Assembly: GCF_014647635.1 (NCBI RefSeq)
Contig: NZ_BMPO01000002.1
Location: forward strand, 496,001 to 560,000
DNA from: Pseudomonas matsuisoli
Lineage (GTDB): Bacteria > Pseudomonadota > Gammaproteobacteria > Pseudomonadales > Pseudomonadaceae
DNA length: 64,000 nucleotides
Direction of reading: 5' to 3'
Shown here: piece after piece, positions 1-8,821 of the stretch
Numbering within the stretch: the first letter of the stretch is position 1
How the letters are laid out: the number at the start of each line of letters is the position of its first letter
The notes under the pieces: generated by a model
Told to the model about the DNA's origin: nothing
Databases searched by the model: none
What the model saw: only the letters and a program-made list of their open reading frames with translations
Program-made: the position numbers and the translations under genes

Positions 1-2
1 CA

Positions 3-98
3 GCCGCTGCCATCCCTTCCATCCGGGAGGGCTTGATCCAGTACCTCCTGCCAAATCGCGAGGAGATCGCCCCTCATGCTAACCAATCAAATGCGTAG
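3..98 (+). CDS. C-terminal end of an unidentified upstream gene (partial)
   Basis: An open frame enters from the left edge and ends at a TAG at 96-98. The 31 visible residues (ending IAPHANQSNA) read like an ordinary soluble C-terminus. The next gene starts 57 bases later on the same strand, so the two could be co-transcribed. Family cannot be assigned from this fragment, and the frame could be chance. Confidence 0.35.
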   Translation, partial: AAAIPSIREGLIQYLLPNREEIAPHANQSNA

Positions 99-155
99 GC
101 GACATAACGCGCGAGCGCACCAACGCGTGCAGGATGCTCGTTGGGGAGGTGGCGC

Positions 156-1274
156 GTGATTGAGCTCGATGTCCTGATCGTAGGCGCGGGCCCCGCGGGT
201 ATCGGTATGGCACTCGCGCTGGATAAGCAGCGAGAGATCAAGTACGGCATCGTCGAAGCGGGACGGATTGGCGAGTCGTTTCGACGCTGGCCGGCGCAGA
301 CGCGGTTCATCACCCCATCGTTCTACAGTAATCCGTTTGGATTGGCTGATCTCAACGCCGTCAACGAAACCAGTTCGCCAGCATTGTTCGCGGGCGAGGA
401 GCACCTGAGTGGCGAGGCATACGCGCTTTATCTGGCGGCGCTCTCCGAGCAGCATGACCTGCCGCTGACCGAGCAGTGCAAAGTGACTGCCGTGGTACGG
501 ATCGATGACGGTAGTTTTGTCGTATCCACCGACCATGGTGATCTGCATACGCGCTTTCTGATCTGGGCGACCGGCGAGTTTCAGTTCCCCGATCTACAGC
601 CTTTTACCGGAGCGGAACACTGCCACCACTATGCGCACGTCAAGCGCTGGGACGACTTCCCGATCGGGCAGCACACGGTCATCGGTGGCTACGAGAGCAG
701 CCTCGACGCCGCCATCAACCTCGTCAACGCTGGGAGCCAGGTCCGTGTCCTTGCGCGAAGTCAAAGTTGGGGGCCGGACAGCGCAGCCGATCCGAGCCTT
801 TCGCTATCACCTTATACCCGCGGCCGGCTCAACGACGCCCTCCGCTCGGGCAACTTGGAAATCGTTCTCGGCGCAGACGTGATGGCGGTCGATCGTCGCT
901 CGAGCGACGACTTTCACATCATCGCCGGCGATGGTCGCGCCTGGAACGCTTTTTATCCGCCCATCCTGGGCACCGGGTTCTTCAAGGGCGGCGGGGCTCG
1001 GCAAATCGAAGAGTTCTGGGATTGGGATGACGAAGGTCGTATCGCACTCACAGAAGTGGATGAGTCAACCCGTACACCAGGGCTTTATTTGGTTGGACCG
1101 CAGGTACGCCACGACCCGGTCATCTACTGCTTCATCTACAAGTTCCGCCAGCGCTTTGCCCTGATCCGTGCGCACATTGCCGATCAGATGGGCATCGATC
1201 CAGACACACCGGCGAGTGACGGCGACTGGGGCCCCTTCGGCAACAGCGATTGCTGCGAGGACTGCCAATGCTAA
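156..1274 (+). CDS. FAD/NAD(P)-dependent oxidoreductase with Cys-rich tail
   Basis: A 372-residue flavoprotein of the CzcO/flavin-monooxygenase-like class. An N-terminal dinucleotide-binding motif GAGPAG (residues 10-15) follows a hydrophobic strand, and a second motif VIGGYESS near residue 175 fits the NAD(P)H-binding fold. The GTG start at 156 is chosen because GGGGAGG lies 7 bases upstream; a TTG at 141 would place that Shine-Dalgarno inside the gene. The protein ends DCCEDCQC, five cysteines in eight residues, unusual for this family and suggestive of metal binding or redox sensing. The gene overlaps the next transporter gene and leads a run of zinc-limitation-type genes. Substrate is unknown. 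Confidence 0.8.
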   Translation: MIELDVLIVGAGPAGIGMALALDKQREIKYGIVEAGRIGESFRRWPAQTRFITPSFYSNPFGLADLNAVNETSSPALFAGEEHLSGEAYALYLAALSEQHDLPLTEQCKVTAVVRIDDGSFVVSTDHGDLHTRFLIWATGEFQFPDLQPFTGAEHCHHYAHVKRWDDFPIGQHTVIGGYESSLDAAINLVNAGSQVRVLARSQSWGPDSAADPSLSLSPYTRGRLNDALRSGNLEIVLGADVMAVDRRSSDDFHIIAGDGRAWNAFYPPILGTGFFKGGGARQIEEFWDWDDEGRIALTEVDESTRTPGLYLVGPQVRHDPVIYCFIYKFRQRFALIRAHIADQMGIDPDTPASDGDWGPFGNSDCCEDCQC

Positions 1275-2296
1275 CGTCGACGCGCTCTACCAACATGCCC
1301 GGCCTTCCTGGAGTGGCACTGACATCACTATTGATCGTAGGCGCTATCGCTTTGGGTGCGTGCCTGGGTCACGCAGTACCTTCGGGTGGCCAATGGCTGG
1401 GCGATCAGCTGGATTACACGCTGCTCGCGCTCATCGGTTTGTTGTTCTTCGGTGTGCGCTTCGGCGCGTTGCTACAGGCGGTCGGTAATCTGCGTTTTCT
1501 ACTGGTTGCGCTGGTTACCAACTTCACGGTGATACCGCTAATCGGCTATGGCGTGGCGTCACTTTTCCTGAGCGACCGCCCGTTGCTGATGGTTGGCCTG
1601 GTGATTTATTTCATGTCGCCCTGCACCGATTGGTTTCTGGGGTTCACCCGGCTGGCCGGTGGCAACGTTGCGCTGGGCGCGACCTTGATGCCGTTGAACA
1701 TGATCCTGCAGCTGCTGTTGTATCCGCTCTACCTGGCGCTGTTCACCCAGCAAACGGTGCAAGTCGAAGCGGGAGTCATGGGCGATACGCTGTTGCACTG
1801 GTTCCTCTTGCCCTTTGTGATCGCCGTAGCCCTGCATCAAGTAGTGCGTAAAGCCTTGAACAAGGCACGCTTTGAACAGGTGTTGGCCCTTGCGGATGTG
1901 ATCGTACCCTGGGTCATCGCGCTTCTCGTACTGCAGATATTTGCCGGCAACATCGCAGTGATCATGGAGCACCGCGTTGAATTCGCGTGGGTACTGCTAG
2001 CGGTCTTCACCTTTTTTGTCGCGACCTTTTTGATCGGCGAAGGCATTAGTCGCCTGTTTCGTCTGCCGTTTCCAGATCACGCTCTACTCACGATGACCAT
2101 CGCCGCCCGCAATGCACCATTGATGCTGGCGGTAACCATGGCCGTACTGCCTGACCAGCCATTGATTTACGCCGCGCTGGTGATCGGCATGCTCGTCGAG
2201 TTTCCTCATCTCACCGTCTTGCGGCGCGTATTGCTTGCCCTGCGCCAGCGTAACGCGGGCCTGCCCTCCGCAGCCCGTGGGCCCTCTTCCACTTAA
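1268..2296 (+). CDS. BASS/ACR3-like membrane transporter
   Basis: A 342-residue, very hydrophobic inner-membrane protein with about ten predicted transmembrane segments, resembling the bile acid:sodium symporter (BASS) and arsenite ACR3 superfamily. The ATG at 1268 overlaps the TAA of the preceding oxidoreductase, with GAGGA 7 bases upstream, so the two are translationally coupled. A weaker in-frame TTG at 1250 was rejected. The motif DWFLGFTRLAGGN around residue 120 and a late helix with TIAARNAPL resemble the conserved crossover helices of the superfamily. The substrate is unknown; its context suggests a role in zinc limitation, but nothing in the sequence shows metal transport. Confidence 0.75.
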   Translation: MLTSTRSTNMPGLPGVALTSLLIVGAIALGACLGHAVPSGGQWLGDQLDYTLLALIGLLFFGVRFGALLQAVGNLRFLLVALVTNFTVIPLIGYGVASLFLSDRPLLMVGLVIYFMSPCTDWFLGFTRLAGGNVALGATLMPLNMILQLLLYPLYLALFTQQTVQVEAGVMGDTLLHWFLLPFVIAVALHQVVRKALNKARFEQVLALADVIVPWVIALLVLQIFAGNIAVIMEHRVEFAWVLLAVFTFFVATFLIGEGISRLFRLPFPDHALLTMTIAARNAPLMLAVTMAVLPDQPLIYAALVIGMLVEFPHLTVLRRVLLALRQRNAGLPSAARGPSST

Positions 2297-2315
2297 ACAC
2301 AAGAACCGATAAGCC

Positions 2316-2876
2316 ATGATCAGGAAAAACCCCCGTGGCGACCTGCCACAGATAGACCCCAGCGCGTTCGTCGACCCAACGGCCATTCTCTGCGGCCTTG
2401 TGGTCGTCGAAGAGAATGTTTTCATCGGCCCCTATGCGGTGATTCGGGCAGACGAAATGGATGCCGATGGCAACATTGACCCCATCATCATTGGTGCGCA
2501 TTCCAACATTCAGGACGGCGTCGTGATTCACTCCAAATCTGGGGCTCAAGTAACCATTGACGAGCGCACATCCATCGCGCACCGTGCCATCGTTCACGGG
2601 CCCTGTACCGTTGGCAACGGCGTGTTTATCGGCTTTAACAGTGTGCTGTTCAATTGCACGATCGAGGATCGCTGCGTGGTGCGCTACAACGCCGTCGTCG
2701 ATGGCGTTCATCTCCCCTCGGGCTTCTACGTTCGTTCGACCGAGCGTATTGGACCGGAAACCGACCTTGCTGCCCTGCCCCAGGTAACGGCCGATGCTAG
2801 CGATTTTTCCGAAGATGTGGCGCGTACCAACAACGAGTTAGTACGCGGCTATAAGTCCATCCAGAACGAGTTCTAA
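2316..2876 (+). CDS. gamma-class carbonic anhydrase-like hexapeptide protein
   Basis: A 186-residue left-handed beta-helix protein of the Cam/gamma-carbonic anhydrase family (CO2 hydration). The three metal ligands are visible as His72 (VVIHS), His89 (SIAHR) and His94 (IVHG), with the Arg44/Asp46 and Gln66 positions typical of Cam. Family members can work with iron or cobalt, so a Zur-linked copy is thought to substitute for zinc-only beta enzymes when zinc is scarce. It lies 19 bases after the transporter gene and 3 bases before thrS, in one operon. A gene named cah occupies a similar place in the P. aeruginosa zinc cassette. No signal peptide is seen, so it should be cytoplasmic. Confidence 0.85.
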   Translation: MIRKNPRGDLPQIDPSAFVDPTAILCGLVVVEENVFIGPYAVIRADEMDADGNIDPIIIGAHSNIQDGVVIHSKSGAQVTIDERTSIAHRAIVHGPCTVGNGVFIGFNSVLFNCTIEDRCVVRYNAVVDGVHLPSGFYVRSTERIGPETDLAALPQVTADASDFSEDVARTNNELVRGYKSIQNEF

Positions 2877-2879
2877 ACC

Positions 2880-4892
2880 ATGTCCACCTCTGCCGAACAG
2901 ATCACCATCACGCTGCCCGATGGTGCGCGGCGCGCCTTCGAGCGACCGGTCAGCGTGGCCGAAATTGCCGCCGCCATTGGCCCAGGTCTGGCGCGACAAA
3001 CCGTTGCCGGCAAGGTCGACGGCCAACTCGTGGATGCTTGCGACCCGATCGAGCACGACGCGACCGTCCATATCGTCACCCCGAAGGACGATGAGAGCCT
3101 GCAGATCATTCGCCACTCCTGCGCGCACTTACTGGGCCACGCGGTGAAGCAGCTCTACCCGACTGCCAAAATGGTGATCGGCCCCGTCATCGAAGACGGC
3201 TTCTATTACGATATCGCCTACGAGCGAGCCTTCACGCCGGAAGATATCGCCGCTATCGAACAGCGCATGCGTGAGTTGATCGCGCGGGACTACGACGTCG
3301 TCAAATGCGTGACGCCTCGGGCAGAGGTGATCGAAATCTTTCAGTCACGGGGCGAGGACTACAAGCTACGTCTCATCGAAGACATGCCGGATGAGCACGC
3401 CATGGGGCTGTACCACCATGAGGAATACGTGGACATGTGCCGCGGTCCGCATGTACCTAACACGCGTTTTCTGAAGGCGTTCAAGCTTACGAAACTGGCT
3501 GGCGCCTATTGGCGGGGTGATGCGAGAAACGAGCAACTGCAGCGCATCTATGGCACCGCCTGGGCGGACAAGAAGCAGCTCGATGCCTACTTGCAGCGGC
3601 TTGAAGAAGCCGAAAAGCGCGATCATCGCAAACTAGGGCGTGAGCTCGATCTGTTTCATTTTCAGGAGGACGCACCGGGCGCCGTGCTTTGGCACCCGCG
3701 GGGTTGGGCGCTGTTTCGCGAACTGATCGAGTATATGCGGCGGCGTCAGGAAGATGCGGGCTATACCGAAGTCAATACGCCAGATGTGATGGATCGGCGC
3801 CTGTGGGAAATCTCCGGTCATTGGCATAACTACCGTGACCACATGTTCACCACAGAAACCGAAGACGGGCGATCGCTAGCGCTCAAGCCGATGAATTGCC
3901 CAGGCAGCGTCTTGCTGTACCGGCACGGCCTGAAAAGCTATCGCGACCTACCGATCCGTATGGGCGAATTCGGCAAGGTTCATCGATATGAGCCGTCCGG
4001 CGCCTTGCATGGTCTGTTGCGTGTGCGTCATTTCACCCAGGACGACGCCCATATCTACTGCACACCCGAGCAGATGAACGATGAATGCCGCGAAGTCGTG
4101 GCATTGGTGCTGGATATTTATCAGCAATTCGGTTTCGAAGACGTCCGTATCAAGTTATCTACCCGGCCCGACAATCGTATGGGAGACGATGCCACTTGGG
4201 ACCGGCTGGAAGGCGCGTTGATCCATGCGCTGGATGACATGGGGCTACCTTATGGTCTGAATCCCGGCGAGGGCGCGTTTTACGGGCCAAAGCTGGAATT
4301 CGTGCTGCGTGATGCGATTGGCCGCGACTGGCAATGTGGCACCTTGCAGGTTGATATGAATTTGCCGCAGCGGTTCGGGATCGATTACGTGGATGAGAGC
4401 GGTCAACGCCAACGGCCCGTCATGCTTCATCGCGCACTGTTCGGTTCTTTCGAGCGCTTTACCGGCATTCTCATCGAGCACCACGCGGGCAAGATGCCTA
4501 CCTGGCTTGCGCCCGTACAGGCAGTAGTGATGTCCATCAGTTCAGAGTACGCGGATTACGCAAGCGATATTGCCGCATTGCTGCGCACGGTGGGCCTGCG
4601 CGCCGAGTCGGACGTTCGTAACGAGAAGATCGGCTACAAGATTCGCGAGCAAACGCTGCAACGCGTGCCCTTCCTTTTAGTGGCCGGTGCGAAAGAACGC
4701 GAAGCCGGGACGGTCGCCATTCGCAGCCGTGAGGGCGAAGACTTGGGTACACATTCGTTGGAGCAGGCGGTGGCCATGCTAAGGCGAGAGGCGCAAGCGC
4801 CCGATGTTGCCATGCGTGAATCGGCGCAACACGAACTGCGCGCTCGTCTAGGCGCGACGCGTAGCGAGGCCGCCTTGGAGCCCGTGCCGTGA
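2880..4892 (+). CDS. thrS2: threonyl-tRNA synthetase, second copy
   Basis: A full-length 670-residue class II synthetase charging tRNA-Thr: TGS domain (1-65), editing domain with HSCAH (79-83) and CRGPH (187-191), catalytic core, and C-terminal anticodon-binding domain. The catalytic zinc ligands are retained as Cys340 (MNCPG), His391 (DDAHIY) and His517 (MLHRA), so this copy is not obviously zinc-free. It carries about 30 extra C-terminal residues compared with usual bacterial ThrRS. Zur-controlled thrS2 copies are known in cyanobacteria and pseudomonads, where the second enzyme is thought to cope better with low zinc. The stop overlaps the GTG start of pyrC2. That it is a second copy is inferred from context. 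Confidence 0.92.
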   Translation: MSTSAEQITITLPDGARRAFERPVSVAEIAAAIGPGLARQTVAGKVDGQLVDACDPIEHDATVHIVTPKDDESLQIIRHSCAHLLGHAVKQLYPTAKMVIGPVIEDGFYYDIAYERAFTPEDIAAIEQRMRELIARDYDVVKCVTPRAEVIEIFQSRGEDYKLRLIEDMPDEHAMGLYHHEEYVDMCRGPHVPNTRFLKAFKLTKLAGAYWRGDARNEQLQRIYGTAWADKKQLDAYLQRLEEAEKRDHRKLGRELDLFHFQEDAPGAVLWHPRGWALFRELIEYMRRRQEDAGYTEVNTPDVMDRRLWEISGHWHNYRDHMFTTETEDGRSLALKPMNCPGSVLLYRHGLKSYRDLPIRMGEFGKVHRYEPSGALHGLLRVRHFTQDDAHIYCTPEQMNDECREVVALVLDIYQQFGFEDVRIKLSTRPDNRMGDDATWDRLEGALIHALDDMGLPYGLNPGEGAFYGPKLEFVLRDAIGRDWQCGTLQVDMNLPQRFGIDYVDESGQRQRPVMLHRALFGSFERFTGILIEHHAGKMPTWLAPVQAVVMSISSEYADYASDIAALLRTVGLRAESDVRNEKIGYKIREQTLQRVPFLLVAGAKEREAGTVAIRSREGEDLGTHSLEQAVAMLRREAQAPDVAMRESAQHELRARLGATRSEAALEPVP

Positions 4893-6223
4893 CCAGTACA
4901 CTGCTGCATGCAGATCTGCTGATCCTGGGCGGAACAGTGTTAACGCCCAATGGGGCCGAACGCATCGATATCGCGTGCCAGAGCGGGCGTATCGTCGCGC
5001 TTGGAGACCTTCGCGGACGGTGGACGGCAGATGCGACCCTCGATGCTGCTGGGCTGCATGTGTTGCCCGGAGTGATCGACAGCCAAGTGCATTTCCGAGA
5101 ACCCGGTCTGACGCATAAGGAAACGCTGGAAGCCGGCACGCGTGGCGCTGTGCTCGGTGGCGTTACTTCCGTGTTCGAAATGCCCAACACGCAACCGCTC
5201 ACGCTAAGCGCCGAGGATTTACAGGCCAAGCTCGATCGAGCCGCGGGCCGTGCGTGGTGCGACTATGCCTTCTATATCGGTGGCTCCGGCGTAAATGCGG
5301 AGCACCTGCCCATGCTGGAAAATTTGCCAGGCTGCGCGGGCGTCAAGGTCTTCATGGGCAGTTCCTTTGGTGATCTGCTGGCGGACGATGAGACCGTGTT
5401 ACGTCGTATCGTGCGAAACGGACGGCGGCGCATGGCCGTACACGCCGAGGACGAGGCGCGGCTAAGAGCACGCAGGGCCCTAGTCGAGGCCAGTGTCAAT
5501 GTCATTCAGCACCCACACTGGCGCGACGTGAAAAGTGCGTTAATGGCCACGCGGCGCATCGTCGAGATGGCAGCAGAGAGTGGACGGCGGCTGCATATCC
5601 TGCACGTGTCTACCGGCGAAGAAATGGCTTATCTCGCGCAACACAAGCATCGGGTGAGCGTCGAAGTGACCCCGCATCACTTAACGCTTTCCGCGCCCGA
5701 ATGCTACGAACGGCTGGGTACACTCGCTCAAATGAATCCGCCAGTACGCGAGCAGTATCACCAGGACGCCCTCTGGCAGGCAATCCAGGAGGGCGTGGTG
5801 GATGTCATCGGCAGCGATCACGCGCCCCACACACGTGCGGAAAAAGCCAAGCCCTACCCAGACTCACCCAGCGGCATGACGGGCGTTCAGACGTTATTGC
5901 CTATCCTGCTCGACCACCTGCACCACGGCCGTTTGAGCCTGCACCGACTGGTTGATTTGACGAGCGCCGGTCCCGCTCGGGTATTTGGTATCCAAGGCAA
6001 AGGCCGTATTGCACTGGGCTTCGACGCCGATTTGACTCTCGTAGACCTTCACGCGCAACGAACCATCACTAACCACTGGATCGCCAGCGTCAGTGGCTGG
6101 ACACCTTATGACGGCAAGCGCGTCACTGGGTGGCCCATCCATACCGTCGTGCGCGGCCAGCTTGCCGTCCGCGACGAGGCAATGGCCGGCCAGCCTTGCG
6201 GGCAGCCCATCGTTTTTTTTTGA
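4889..6223 (+). CDS. pyrC2: dihydroorotase-like amidohydrolase, second copy
   Basis: A 444-residue amidohydrolase of the class I dihydroorotase type (pyrimidine synthesis: carbamoyl-aspartate to dihydroorotate). It starts at GTG 4889, overlapping the thrS stop, with GGAG 8 bases upstream. Metal-site residues seen are His68, Lys153 (GVKVFMG, the carboxylated lysine), His185 (AVHAED), His239 (HILHVS) and Asp310 (GSDHAPH). The first histidine of the usual D-x-H-x-H motif is replaced: the sequence is [10 protein letters not shown], with Gln66. A changed metal site would fit a zinc-saving paralogue. pyrC2 is a known member of the Pseudomonas zinc-limitation cassette. Activity on other cyclic amides cannot be excluded. 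Confidence 0.88.
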   Translation: MTSTLLHADLLILGGTVLTPNGAERIDIACQSGRIVALGDLRGRWTADATLDAAGLHVLPGVIDSQVHFREPGLTHKETLEAGTRGAVLGGVTSVFEMPNTQPLTLSAEDLQAKLDRAAGRAWCDYAFYIGGSGVNAEHLPMLENLPGCAGVKVFMGSSFGDLLADDETVLRRIVRNGRRRMAVHAEDEARLRARRALVEASVNVIQHPHWRDVKSALMATRRIVEMAAESGRRLHILHVSTGEEMAYLAQHKHRVSVEVTPHHLTLSAPECYERLGTLAQMNPPVREQYHQDALWQAIQEGVVDVIGSDHAPHTRAEKAKPYPDSPSGMTGVQTLLPILLDHLHHGRLSLHRLVDLTSAGPARVFGIQGKGRIALGFDADLTLVDLHAQRTITNHWIASVSGWTPYDGKRVTGWPIHTVVRGQLAVRDEAMAGQPCGQPIVFF

Positions 6224-6291
6224 TGCTCAACCATAGCCCCGCTTATAGATTGGCGTTTCGATGCCGGATCTTTCCTATCAAGGAACTCACC

Positions 6292-6801
6292 ATGCATTCC
6301 AAATCCGAGACCGTTCAGCTGAACGCTCCCGTTCGTTTTGCCACAAGAATTTCCATCGAGCAGGTGGAAGAAGGTCAAGTCTTAGCACCCAAATTCGATC
6401 GTGACGGTTTGCTGACCTGCGTCACCACCGATACGCACAGTGGCGAGGTATTGATGCTCGGCTATATGAACGCCGAAGCGTTAGAAAAAACCATCCAGAC
6501 CGGTGAAGCACACTACTGGAGCCGCTCGCGTCGGATCCTTTGGCACAAAGGGGCTACCAGCGGGCTCGTCCAGCAGGTCGAAGAGCTGCGTATCGACGAC
6601 GATCAAGATGCCGTCTGGCTTCGCGTCAGCGTATCTGGCTCTGGCGCTAGCTGCCATGTCGGCTACCGCTCATGCTTCTATCGCGAGGTACCGGTTGGCT
6701 CTCAGCGTATCGCGGGTGATCGCCTGTTGTTCACGGAATCCGCCAAAACCTTTGATCCAGTTGAGGTGTACGGGGATGCGCCAAATCCGACGAAACTGTA
6801 A
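6292..6801 (+). CDS. hisI2: phosphoribosyl-AMP cyclohydrolase, second copy
   Basis: A 169-residue HisI protein (third step of histidine synthesis, opening the adenine ring of PR-AMP). The ATG at 6292 has AAGGAA 6 bases upstream. The N-terminus is about 25 residues longer than usual HisI. Two zinc cysteines remain (Cys121 in ASCHVG, Cys128 in RSCFYR), but the first, in the DCDxD magnesium/zinc motif, is Asp103 (DDDQD at 102-106). Loss of that ligand fits a copy that runs without the normal zinc. hisI2 in Zur regulons is established in comparative genomics of COG0523-linked clusters. It follows pyrC2 by 68 bases on the same strand. Confidence 0.92.
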   Translation: MHSKSETVQLNAPVRFATRISIEQVEEGQVLAPKFDRDGLLTCVTTDTHSGEVLMLGYMNAEALEKTIQTGEAHYWSRSRRILWHKGATSGLVQQVEELRIDDDQDAVWLRVSVSGSGASCHVGYRSCFYREVPVGSQRIAGDRLLFTESAKTFDPVEVYGDAPNPTKL

Positions 6802-6954
6802 ATGCCTGGGAAGTCGTCGCGATTTGTTTTCGTTTTCTGTCCTACGGTGTTCGCCATCCATCTGAGGCGCCATACAGACAAGGTGAATCAAGTCGACGGC
6901 AGCACCGCAACGACTTTATGCTCATCGTAATTCTGCACCGCACTTGGAGACATC

Positions 6955-7305
6955 ATGAGCACCTGCGACAAACATCCCCATCACGCACATGAGCACAAGC
7001 CGGGCTGCGGCCATACCGCGATCGAGCACGACGGTCATGTGGATTACTTGCACGATGGGCACCTCCATCACCCTCATGGCGACCATGTAGACGAGCATTC
7101 GCTAGATGTGAGCGCCACGAACCCGGAACGCTGCACACCTGATCATCAATGCGCCGGCCATGCGCCGGATCATGTTCATGGGCCGGGCTGCGGACACGAG
7201 GCGGTGCCGCATGGTGATCATGTGGACTACCTGGTAGACGGACACCTGCATCATCCACATGGTGACCATTGCGACGATCATGGTCCGGTATCCGTCGTGA
7301 AATGA
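6955..7305 (+). CDS. histidine-rich metal-binding protein with two repeats
   Basis: A 116-residue protein with about 28 histidines and 7 cysteines. It is built from two copies of a ~30-residue unit (about residues 18-47 and 78-107) sharing GCGH, DHVDYL or GHVDYL, and DGHLHHPHGDH. No signal peptide or membrane segment is seen, so it is probably cytoplasmic. The composition points to zinc or nickel buffering or delivery, and its place at the end of the zinc-limitation run supports zinc. ATG 6955 follows a TTGGAGACATC leader with GGAG 5-6 bases away. A perfect hairpin terminator follows directly. Function is inferred from composition and context only. Confidence 0.8.
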   Translation: MSTCDKHPHHAHEHKPGCGHTAIEHDGHVDYLHDGHLHHPHGDHVDEHSLDVSATNPERCTPDHQCAGHAPDHVHGPGCGHEAVPHGDHVDYLVDGHLHHPHGDHCDDHGPVSVVK

Positions 7306-7314
7306 GCATGACCC

Positions 7315-7348
7315 TCTAGCGTTGCGCCGCAAGCAGCGCAACGCTAGA
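7315..7348. terminator. bidirectional hairpin terminator
   Basis: A perfect 13-bp inverted repeat (TCTAGCGTTGCGC and its complement) with an 8-base loop sits between the convergent His-rich gene and the ABC transporter operon. No strong T-run follows, but position and stem strength favour a shared terminator. Confidence 0.65.
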
Positions 7349-7366
7349 TAGCAGCTCAGGCACTTC

Positions 7367-8821
7367 TCAGACGTTGGCTGCCAGAGCGGTTCTCTGAGGC
7401 AAGTGCGGTTGAGACGATGGCACGTCCGTTCCCAGATGGATGCGTTGATCCGAGACGGCGTCGACCAGCGCTTCATCATGGCTCACCAACAGTACCGCCG
7501 TACCGTTTTTGTCCGCTGCCTCGACAAGCAGCTCGATCATTTCCTTCTGAGTGATCAGGTCCAGGCGCGAACTAGGCTCATCAGCGAAAATGAAAACCGG
7601 GTCGAGCAACAAAACCCGAAGCAAGGAAAAGCGCTGCAGTTCACCGCCCGAGACGTTGCCTGGCAGCCGGTCCAACAGAACGGAATCGAGTCGCAAGCGA
7701 GTCATCAGCCCCTCTATCCGTGAGGCATCGAGCCTGTGTAACCGCACTAGGTCGACCAGATTGCGGCCCAAGGTGATGGTGGGAGGAAAGGCTGCGACCG
7801 GATCTTGATACAGCTTCTGGAACGCGACACGTCTGGCTCCGGCGGCGTGTGCGACCTTTCCGGCCTTTGCCTTGGCCAATCCTAGAATGATGTCGCCAAG
7901 CGATGATTTGCCACATCCTGAAGGCCCAGTCACTCCGACGATTTCGCCTGGGCGCACGTCGAATGAAAGGTTCTCGAACAGCGTCTTTCCGCCCCGTTCG
8001 GCAGTCAGCTCGCTTACCGTAACGACACTTTCCCCCTGAGGACGCGGCCGCTTCCGCGGAGACCAGCGTGTGGGATCGGCGCCCAACAGCACCCGCGTGT
8101 ACTCATGTTGTGGATTGTTGAGTACGTCGTCCGCGGTGCCGGTCTCGATGATCTTGCCTTTGAGCATAATCATCACGTCCCCACCCAGTTGCCGTGCGAC
8201 TTCGATGTCGTGAGTGATGATAAGTAGCGCCCCACCCTCGGCTAAGCCGGCTTGAAGCAAGGCGATCACTTCGCCAATGCGTGCGCTGTCCAGGCCTTTG
8301 GTTGGCTCATCGGCAATGATCACCTTGGCGCCGCCGGCGTGTGTCGCCGCGAACGCGAGCCGTTGTGCCATACCGCCGGAAAGCTGAAACGGGAATCGGG
8401 TCTCCGCGCCTTCCAGTCCTAGGCGCTTGAGGTCGGTACGTGCTTGCTGTCGCGCATCAGACGAAGTGCGACCGGCTACATGCGTGTAGCTTTCCACGAC
8501 TTGCGGTAAGGCGCGCATGGTTGGGTCGAGACTCAGCCACGGCTCTTGCGGCAATACCGATAACTCACGGCCCCAGAGTTTTTTACGCCCGTCCTCCCGC
8601 CCTTCTTCGGTGAAACCATTGGCGAAATGAACCCGGCCATGGGCATGAAGGCCGGCTGGCAAGTTGCCGACGACGCCTTGCGCAAACAGGCTTTTGCCTG
8701 ATCCGGTCTCGCCAATGATGGTCAGCACACGCCCTGGGTAGAGCTCGATGGACAGCGGCTCCACGAGCTGACGCTCTGCTGTCCGGATTTCCAATGCGTC
8801 AGTCTTCAACAGTGGCGTCAT
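7367..8821 (-). CDS. fused dual ATPase of peptide/nickel/opine-type ABC importer
   Basis: A 484-residue protein containing two complete nucleotide-binding domains, equivalent to a DppD-DppF fusion. Domain 1 has Walker A GETGSGKS and signature LSGGMAQRL; domain 2 has Walker A GPSGCGKS and signature VSGGELQRF; each has a DEP Walker B. It energises the two permeases encoded just upstream and overlaps the second one by four bases (ATGA). It is the last gene of the four-gene minus-strand operon whose promoter region carries a Zur box. The usual C-terminal oligopeptide-binding extension is largely missing in both halves, as in metal or small-chelate members of the family. Confidence 0.88.
   Translation of the reverse strand: MTPLLKTDALEIRTAERQLVEPLSIELYPGRVLTIIGETGSGKSLFAQGVVGNLPAGLHAHGRVHFANGFTEEGREDGRKKLWGRELSVLPQEPWLSLDPTMRALPQVVESYTHVAGRTSSDARQQARTDLKRLGLEGAETRFPFQLSGGMAQRLAFAATHAGGAKVIIADEPTKGLDSARIGEVIALLQAGLAEGGALLIITHDIEVARQLGGDVMIMLKGKIIETGTADDVLNNPQHEYTRVLLGADPTRWSPRKRPRPQGESVVTVSELTAERGGKTLFENLSFDVRPGEIVGVTGPSGCGKSSLGDIILGLAKAKAGKVAHAAGARRVAFQKLYQDPVAAFPPTITLGRNLVDLVRLHRLDASRIEGLMTRLRLDSVLLDRLPGNVSGGELQRFSLLRVLLLDPVFIFADEPSSRLDLITQKEMIELLVEAADKNGTAVLLVSHDEALVDAVSDQRIHLGTDVPSSQPHLPQRTALAANV

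Noticed and set aside
100-116. Partial Zur-like sequence (ACATAACGC) before the first operon
   Set aside because: Only one arm is recognisable; no palindrome is formed, so the first operon's control is left open.
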